Shown here: positions 58,619-64,000 of the stretch, one piece after another
Numbering within the stretch: the stretch's first letter is position 1
Layout of the letters: each line of letters begins with the position of its first letter
Source of the DNA: Moritella sp.
Lineage (GTDB): Bacteria; Pseudomonadota; Gammaproteobacteria; Enterobacterales; Moritellaceae
Direction: 5' to 3'
Assembly (NCBI RefSeq): GCF_013215705.1
Contig: NZ_JABSQR010000025.1
Location: forward strand, 1 to 64,000
DNA length: 64,000 nt
Notes under the pieces: model-generated
Database searches by the model: none
What the model was told of the DNA's origin: nothing
What the model saw: the letters and a program-made list of their open reading frames with translations, nothing else
Position numbers and translations under genes: made by a program

Positions 58619-59509
58619 TTACTTAATTAATTGCTGAGTAATATGATCGCTAAATCGTTGCGCAGAAACAAGTCCACCAAACGTCCAAATAGCAGGCAGC
58701 TCAAACACTGAATCAGTACGGGTAAATGCCATCGCTTGCCACAATGCCGATTGGGTTAACAGCTTTCTTTCTGCCGCTTTTAATGGACCAAAAATCAATA
58801 CATTTGCTTGCTGGTGCTCTGCTAATTTTTCGATTCCAGCGGTCGTAAATCCCCACAAATTGCTTTGTTCATGCCAATCGTTAACGAGCCCCATGTTTTC
58901 AATAGTTGCCTGCGCTAATGAGCCAGCACCGTGGATCCGAACCGTTTTGTCATTAATAAACCGGATAAATATCAACGGATTATTATTAGCTTGCAGACGT
59001 CGAATGTTATCGCCATTCGCCTGTAATCGTTGCTGTGTTTGGGTAATTACTTGTTTAGCTTGTTGTTCTTTATCCAATAATAGGCCGAGTTGTGTCGTGA
59101 TCTGCATTGCTGAAATAAGCGGTGTTTTGTCATTGTTGTAGACGCTATATACTAAGGTTGGGGCTATCTCACTGAGTTGTTTATAGGCAGCAACCATGTG
59201 CTGACTAATCAATATCACATCCGGTTGTAATTCTGTCAGTAACTCTAAATTAGGCTCTCTGCGTGAGCCCACATCGACCACTGAGTTATTGATTTCAGGC
59301 TCCGTCACCCAAGTTTGGTAGCCTTTAACATCCGCGATTCCCTGCGGCATAATACCGAGACTTAATACCGTTTCGGCTAACGCCCAATCTAATGCAACCA
59401 CGGTCTGTGGCGTTTTTTCAAAGTGAGTAATGCCAAGTTCGTGCTTAATTTCTACAGCCTGAACCGAAAAAATACATAATGTAATAATGAAACCAATAAT
59501 TTTATTCAA
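58619..59509 (-). CDS. fhuD: FhuD-type periplasmic siderophore-binding protein
   Basis: A 296-residue binding protein with a signal peptide (MNKIIGFIITLCIFSVQA) and the two lobes typical of FhuD (VVALDWALAETVLSLGI, PDVILISQHMVAAYKQL). The start is a TTG at 59507-59509 with AGGAAAA upstream; no in-frame ATG is available. A nine-codon leader frame (59506-59535) ends in TGA overlapping the TTG, which suggests coupling. It delivers ferric siderophore to FhuB. Confidence 0.88.
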   Translation of the reverse strand: MNKIIGFIITLCIFSVQAVEIKHELGITHFEKTPQTVVALDWALAETVLSLGIMPQGIADVKGYQTWVTEPEINNSVVDVGSRREPNLELLTELQPDVILISQHMVAAYKQLSEIAPTLVYSVYNNDKTPLISAMQITTQLGLLLDKEQQAKQVITQTQQRLQANGDNIRRLQANNNPLIFIRFINDKTVRIHGAGSLAQATIENMGLVNDWHEQSNLWGFTTAGIEKLAEHQQANVLIFGPLKAAERKLLTQSALWQAMAFTRTDSVFELPAIWTFGGLVSAQRFSDHITQQLIK

Positions 59510-59574
59510 GGGCGTTTTCCTAGCTGTTCGTCCATGTTTATTTTCTATAAAGCAGGTGGGTTAAAGACGTGAAG

Positions 59575-60342
59575 TTAAGGGATATAACTTATCTGCTGAC
59601 CCGTTTTGGGATGCGCAAACAAAGCCAACTCCATCCCGTATATTTTGTGTAATACCGCTGGAGTCATTAATTCATCAGGCGTACCTTGAGCAATCACTTT
59701 CCCTGAATGTAAAGCAATAAGGTGGTCGCTAAATTTTGCCGCCATATTAATGTCATGAAGCACCATAATGACGGTTAATCCTAAGGTTTCATTCAACTCC
59801 CGGATCAAGGTTAATAATTCATATTGGTGTGCAACATCTAAGGCTGACGTAGGCTCATCAAGCAAAATACACTGACTTTGTTGAGCCAATAACATCGCTA
59901 CCCATGCTCTTTGACGTTCGCCACCAGATAAGGTAGCAACAAAGCGCTCGCTAAACGCAGTTAGTCCCACTTTCTCTATTGCATCATCCACCAGCTGGTG
60001 ATCTTTTTTGCTATATCGGCCAAATGCCCCTTTCCACGGATATCGACCAAAGCACACTAATTCTCGAACCGTAACGCCATCTGTGATTGGTGGGTGTTGC
60101 GGCAAATAAGCCACATTAAGTGCAAAATCTTGATGAGATAAATGATCAACGGCTTGATCATCAAATAGTACATGGCCGTGAGTCGGGGAATTTTGACGAC
60201 TGAGTAATTTAATCAGCGTCGATTTACCACAGCCATTATGACCCAGTAAGGTCGTGACTTTACCTTTAGTAAAGACCAAATTCGTTGAGTGCAGGATCGG
60301 TTTTCCGTCAATTTCAAACGACGCATCGACAAGTTGGTACAT
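59575..60342 (-). CDS. fhuC: FhuC-type siderophore ABC ATPase
   Basis: A 255-residue ATPase. Walker A is GHNGCGKST near residue 34, the ABC signature LSGGERQRAW near residue 140 and Walker B CILLDEPTSALD near residue 158. It energises FhuB. It is first in fhuCDB, with a Fur box at 60401 directly upstream. The ribosome site is weak. Confidence 0.93.
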   Translation of the reverse strand: MYQLVDASFEIDGKPILHSTNLVFTKGKVTTLLGHNGCGKSTLIKLLSRQNSPTHGHVLFDDQAVDHLSHQDFALNVAYLPQHPPITDGVTVRELVCFGRYPWKGAFGRYSKKDHQLVDDAIEKVGLTAFSERFVATLSGGERQRAWVAMLLAQQSQCILLDEPTSALDVAHQYELLTLIRELNETLGLTVIMVLHDINMAAKFSDHLIALHSGKVIAQGTPDELMTPAVLHKIYGMELALFAHPKTGQQISYIP

Positions 60343-60400
60343 AAAATGATGTGAGCTATTTATTAATGAATAATTAATCGAACTCTAACACAAACACCTA

Positions 60401-60423
60401 GTAATGATAATTGTTTTCATTAC
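60401..60423. promoter_or_regulatory. Fur box between fhuC and the MFS gene
   Basis: GTAATGATAATTGTTTTCAT, ending in TAC at 60423, is symmetrical around its centre and fits the Fur consensus. It lies between divergent genes, so it may control both. Confidence 0.82.
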
Positions 60424-60489
60424 TATTGTTGTTTATCGTTTGTTACGGGTAGGATATGCTGGCTCACACAATTCAGACTGGAAGTACAC

Positions 60490-61707
60490 ATGAAGCACCA
60501 CCATAAAATAGAGAGTAAAAAGGTCCAACTGTCTATTATTGGACTCATCGCAGCATTAATGGGAATAGGACAAAATGGACTGCTCGTGTCTTTACCCTTT
60601 CTGGTGACACATTCTGCGTTTTCTCTCCCTACGTGGTCAATCATCATCGCAATTGGTAGTTTTTTATTCTTACCGGCGGCACCATTCTGGGGTCTATACA
60701 GCGATAAAAATGGCCCTAAAGGTGTCGTATATCAGGCGTTAAGTGGGATGAGTTTAAGTTTTTCACTGTTACTATTCTGCGTATTTATGAGCAACAGCTA
60801 CCCTGGATCAGCTAATTACTGGTTAATCGGCTTAGTCATAGCCCGGATCATTTATGGCTGTACCGTGGCAGGAATGGTACCAGCAAGCCAGCACTGGGCA
60901 ATCTTATTATGCGGTGAACAAAATAGATTAAAAGCCATTACCTCCGTCAGTATCGGATTGAGTTTAGGTCGCCTTATCGGGCCTATTTTATCCATTGCAT
61001 TACTCAAGAGTCATGCCTTTGCACCATTAGCTATGATGATTCTGTTCCCCTGTCTTGCGCTATTAGGCGCGCTTTGTCTGCCAACCCCGCAAACAACACC
61101 ACAGCAAAAACGCAAAACAACAGCTTCATCCTCTGTTGTTCTTAAGCGTGCATTAACCCCCTATTTACTTACCGGACTGTTACTTTGTTTAACCATAGCG
61201 TTGCTGCAATATAGCTTTTCCCCACTGATTGAGAATATGACCCAGTGGCCGACCAATAAAATCAGTGACGCGATTGGGGTATTACTCACCATTAGCGCAG
61301 CGATCACCTTGTTCACTCAGATAATAGTGATTAAAAAGAAAAAGCTGCAGCTCACCACCATGTATCGTTTAGGCGCGCTATTGCTGTTTGTCGGTTTCTT
61401 ATTATTCTTGCTGTCGAATATATGGGGGGTCGTTATTGCGATGTCGATAACGACTTGTGGGGCGGCGCTATTAGTGCCTGCTTATACTGCTAAAGCCACA
61501 GCAATTGATCCAAACAACCCCGGCGCGATAGCAGGCTACATCTCTATGTCACATACGTTAGGATATGGGCTTGCCTCATTACTGGCTTATACCTCGACCC
61601 TTTCACCTGTCTATCCTATTTATATCTGTATTGTATTATCCAGTGGCATTATGGCGATTGCATTTATACCGACTCACATAGCAAACATTGAAAAATACGT
61701 TAATTAA
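60490..61707 (+). CDS. MFS transporter, probably siderophore-related
   Basis: A 405-residue MFS protein with about twelve membrane segments. The loop GLYSDKNGPKGV near residue 75 matches the MFS signature (G-x3-D-x2-G-x2). It is divergent from fhuC across a shared Fur box. In relatives such genes export siderophores or, less often, import them. No biosynthesis genes are in the window, so import of foreign siderophore or efflux of its products are both possible. Its stop overlaps that of fhuF by a few bases, convergently. Confidence 0.8.
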   Translation: MKHHHKIESKKVQLSIIGLIAALMGIGQNGLLVSLPFLVTHSAFSLPTWSIIIAIGSFLFLPAAPFWGLYSDKNGPKGVVYQALSGMSLSFSLLLFCVFMSNSYPGSANYWLIGLVIARIIYGCTVAGMVPASQHWAILLCGEQNRLKAITSVSIGLSLGRLIGPILSIALLKSHAFAPLAMMILFPCLALLGALCLPTPQTTPQQKRKTTASSSVVLKRALTPYLLTGLLLCLTIALLQYSFSPLIENMTQWPTNKISDAIGVLLTISAAITLFTQIIVIKKKKLQLTTMYRLGALLLFVGFLLFLLSNIWGVVIAMSITTCGAALLVPAYTAKATAIDPNNPGAIAGYISMSHTLGYGLASLLAYTSTLSPVYPIYICIVLSSGIMAIAFIPTHIANIEKYVN

Positions 61708-62420
61708 CGCTTATTGTCAGGGAGACGCGGGCAATCGCTACATAGATTGCGACTTTCACATTTATAAACCAAGCAGCAGCTGGTACGGATCAATTTTAGT
61801 GCGTTAGTGCTTGGGTCAACTTGTAAACCGGACAAATGTTTATCTGGCAATTGAAAAGCATCCAGCCACAATTTAGCTTGCCCCAATAAATACGTATTAG
61901 ATAACGCGGGCGCATATGCTTGCATTTTTATAATGCAATTAAGTAAACCATCGGCAATTAAGTGCTTGGTAAACCCAGGTCGAATCCGTGTCCATTGCGA
62001 TATCGCTTGTCGATATGACTCAAACAGCGCTGTTAATTGCAATCCGACCACCGCGATCAGTTCGTCGTTCGAGCCAAAGATAAGTTCCGAGGTATGAAAC
62101 CTATACCCAGAAATAAACCCTGGATGCATAGATTGATTGATGTTTTTAATATCAGGAATTGCGTTGAGCTTATACACCGAGATAAAAGCGATATAGATAG
62201 GTTGCCAGCAGAGCAGATCCCAGGTTCGCGTTAACCAATACGCGCGACCGGCTTCTGCTGATGACAGGGACAATTGCTGGTAAAGCTGCTGGATAGTCTC
62301 ACTGTGGTGCCGAGATATGTGGATCCCTTCTCCGTTATCTGCAGCTAACTGCCCAGATAAATAAGGCGTCACTTGCTTAGATGACTCAAAGAGTACTTCA
62401 AAATATTCGTTATTTTGCAT
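61704..62420 (-). CDS. fhuF: FhuF-type ferric siderophore reductase
   Basis: A 238-residue protein ending in TSCCLVYKCESRNLCSDC, then PRLPD. This is the CC-x10-C-x2-C [2Fe-2S] ligand pattern of FhuF, a cytoplasmic reductase that releases iron from hydroxamate siderophores. The N-terminal part is less conserved. A Fur-type site lies upstream at 62484. It converges with the MFS gene. Confidence 0.88.
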   Translation of the reverse strand: MQNNEYFEVLFESSKQVTPYLSGQLAADNGEGIHISRHHSETIQQLYQQLSLSSAEAGRAYWLTRTWDLLCWQPIYIAFISVYKLNAIPDIKNINQSMHPGFISGYRFHTSELIFGSNDELIAVVGLQLTALFESYRQAISQWTRIRPGFTKHLIADGLLNCIIKMQAYAPALSNTYLLGQAKLWLDAFQLPDKHLSGLQVDPSTNALKLIRTSCCLVYKCESRNLCSDCPRLPDNKR

Positions 62421-62483
62421 AAGGATGAATAAACAATATCAGCTAACAATAAATGATAAACTAGAATAACCACTTGCATATAG

Positions 62484-62504
62484 TAATGCAAATCATTATC
62501 AATT
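62484..62504 (-). promoter_or_regulatory. Fur-box-like site upstream of fhuF
   Basis: On the minus strand GATAATGATTTGCATTAC matches the Fur consensus GATAATGATNATCATTATC at most positions. It is 64 bases before the fhuF start. Confidence 0.75.
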
Positions 62505-62564
62505 ACTTATTGTTACTTGGGCATACCTACTACGTCTTATTGCCTATATTCAACGATTCAACAT

Positions 62565-62603
62565 AAAAAAGGCCTCAACCAGTGTTCCTGATTAAAGCCT
62601 TAA
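62565..62603 (-). terminator. Rho-independent terminator after thrC
   Basis: On the minus strand AAGGCTTTAATCAG pairs with CTGGTTGAGGCCTT, using three G-U pairs, followed by a T-run. It ends 27 bases past the stop. Confidence 0.8.
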
Positions 62604-62629
62604 TTATAAAGTAATAATTTAGCGCTAAA

Positions 62630-63919
62630 CTACGCCATTAAAAATACACGTAATGCCGCAAAGTCATTGGCCATATCAATCGATAAATTTGGCTTGTCGG
62701 CACAATCAGCCAATTCTTGTGGCAAACCAATATCGCGACCGAGGATCTCTTCAACTGATTCTTTGAACTTCGCTGGATGCGCAGTACAAAGGAATAAACC
62801 GAATTCATCTTCGCTCAGGTGTGCCGTTAAACGGTCATAGGCGATCGCACCATGGGGTTCACATAAATAACCTTGTTCATCTAACGCGGCAACGGCTTGC
62901 TTGGTATCTTCATCCGATAAGAAATCAGACGCTAACTCAGATAAGTCCCAACCTTTAACACGCGCCAGTTCTTCGATACGTGGCCAGTTGCTTGGTACAC
63001 TGACATCCATCGCATTAGATAGCGTTGCTTGGGTTGCTTTTGGATCCCACTCACCGCTTTTTAAATAACGCGGCACCGTATCATTGATATTCGTCGCAGC
63101 AATAAAGCGCTTAACTGGTAGGCCTAATGTTTTTGCTAATAGACCTGCAGTTAGGTTACCAAAGTTACCACTTGGCACTGACACTACTGTTTGTGCGCGC
63201 TGCGCTTTTGGCAGTTGTGCGAATGCTTCGAAGTAATAACAGATCTGCGCCATTAGACGGCTGATATTAATGGAATTCGCTGAGTTAAGGCCAATTGCCT
63301 TACGCAGTTCTTCATCATCAAAAGAGCGCTTCATTAATGCCTGGCAGGCATCAAAATCACCGTCAATTGCGATGGTGCGGATATTACCACCGAGCGTACA
63401 GAACATCTGTTCTTGCAAGAAGCTGATCTTACCTTTTGGATACATCACCACAACGTCGATATTGTCCATACCATAAAAGGCATGTGCCACCGCAGCACCG
63501 GTATCACCCGATGTCGCCGTTAAAATAGTGATTTTGTCGCCATTACCTTTTTTATCAAAGCTTAGACGTGATAGACATTGCGCCATGAAACGGCCGCCAA
63601 AGTCTTTAAATGCCAGTGTTGGACCGTGGAATAATTCTAACGCGCTGATCTTGTCATTTATTTTTGTCACTGGCGCAGGGAAGTTAAACGCAGTCGCAAC
63701 AATGTCATGTAATTCTTGTTCGCTAAATTCATCACCAATCAGTGATTGTAAAATAACACGGCTACGATCCACTAGGTTCATCTCTAGTAAGGCATCGATA
63801 TCGTCAATCGGATTAATTTCGCTCGGAAAGAACAGGCCTTGATTTTTACCCAACCCTTGCTTTACTGCTTGTGCAAAGCTAACCGTCTCTGCGTGATCTT
63901 TAATGCTATATAATTTCAT
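62630..63919 (-). CDS. thrC: threonine synthase
   Basis: A 429-residue PLP enzyme that converts O-phosphohomoserine to threonine. The PLP lysine lies in LAFKDFGGRFMAQ near residue 105, with TATSGDTGAAVAHAF near residue 135 and the glycine-rich VPSGNFGNLTAG near residue 240. Length equals E. coli ThrC (428). The upstream thrA and thrB are probably beyond the right edge. Confidence 0.96.
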   Translation of the reverse strand: MKLYSIKDHAETVSFAQAVKQGLGKNQGLFFPSEINPIDDIDALLEMNLVDRSRVILQSLIGDEFSEQELHDIVATAFNFPAPVTKINDKISALELFHGPTLAFKDFGGRFMAQCLSRLSFDKKGNGDKITILTATSGDTGAAVAHAFYGMDNIDVVVMYPKGKISFLQEQMFCTLGGNIRTIAIDGDFDACQALMKRSFDDEELRKAIGLNSANSINISRLMAQICYYFEAFAQLPKAQRAQTVVSVPSGNFGNLTAGLLAKTLGLPVKRFIAATNINDTVPRYLKSGEWDPKATQATLSNAMDVSVPSNWPRIEELARVKGWDLSELASDFLSDEDTKQAVAALDEQGYLCEPHGAIAYDRLTAHLSEDEFGLFLCTAHPAKFKESVEEILGRDIGLPQELADCADKPNLSIDMANDFAALRVFLMA

Positions 63920-64000
63920 TGTTGTTCATTCCCTAAAACATTATTTGTGCAACCTGCGTGATAACGATGACCTTATCATAATAAGAGCATATAACCCCTG

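Overview
The window is about 40% GC and fits the chromosome of a marine, Vibrio-like gammaproteobacterium, with Moritella or a relative as my best guess. The evidence is gammaproteobacterial synteny (ygfB–ubiH–ubiI–gcvTHP; zapA–6S RNA–fau–rpiA–serA; epd–pgk–fba), a DUF3103-type secreted protein and an iutA/fhu iron locus of the Vibrio type. The genus is an inference.

Layout. 0.1–21.7 kb is a mosaic of ordinary accessory genes. It holds two LysE-type exporters, a large CHASE/PAS/GAF/GGDEF/EAL enzyme, an amidotransferase, an AraC regulator, a chemoreceptor, an HflX-type GTPase, a DUF3103-like exported protein, Sel1-repeat proteins, a glyoxalase-like protein, a MarC protein, a ClsC-type phospholipase D, a phasin-like protein and a nucleoside hydrolase. 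Several broken pieces lie between them (Sel1 copy, Fic tail, frameshifted membrane peptide), and there are small genes that ordinary length cut-offs miss.

21.8–31.6 kb is a defence and toxin–antitoxin island full of remnants. It contains a HipA fragment joined to a TnpB fragment, tiny membrane peptides, and a segmental duplication carrying the phasin-like gene plus a decayed tail of the phospholipase gene. A truncated antitoxin sits at the edge of that duplication. Next come an intact hipBA pair with four evenly spaced palindromic operators and a three-gene ABC-three-component (Lamassu-like) operon: Cap4/DUF4297-like nuclease, middle component, Rad50-like ATPase with a zinc-hook motif. In this operon the nuclease and the ATPase are each broken by a single-base change in a homopolymer run (T9 and A7). 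That could mean phase variation, decay or sequence error, and it is the most interesting part of the window.

31.7–53.7 kb is conserved housekeeping: glycine cleavage (gcvTH and gcvP with separate terminators), ubiquinone hydroxylases, ygfB, zapA, 6S RNA, 5-formyl-THF cyclo-ligase, rpiA, serA, an Old Yellow Enzyme with a divergent LysR regulator, epd–pgk–fba and tesB. A Sel1-repeat gene sits where pepP usually lies between ygfB and ubiH.

54.0–62.5 kb is an iron-uptake locus: an IutA-like receptor, FhuCDB-type importer, MFS transporter and FhuF-type reductase, with three Fur-box-like sites. No siderophore biosynthesis gene is present here, which suggests use of foreign hydroxamate/carboxylate siderophores. 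thrC closes the window. No tRNA, rRNA or CRISPR array was seen.
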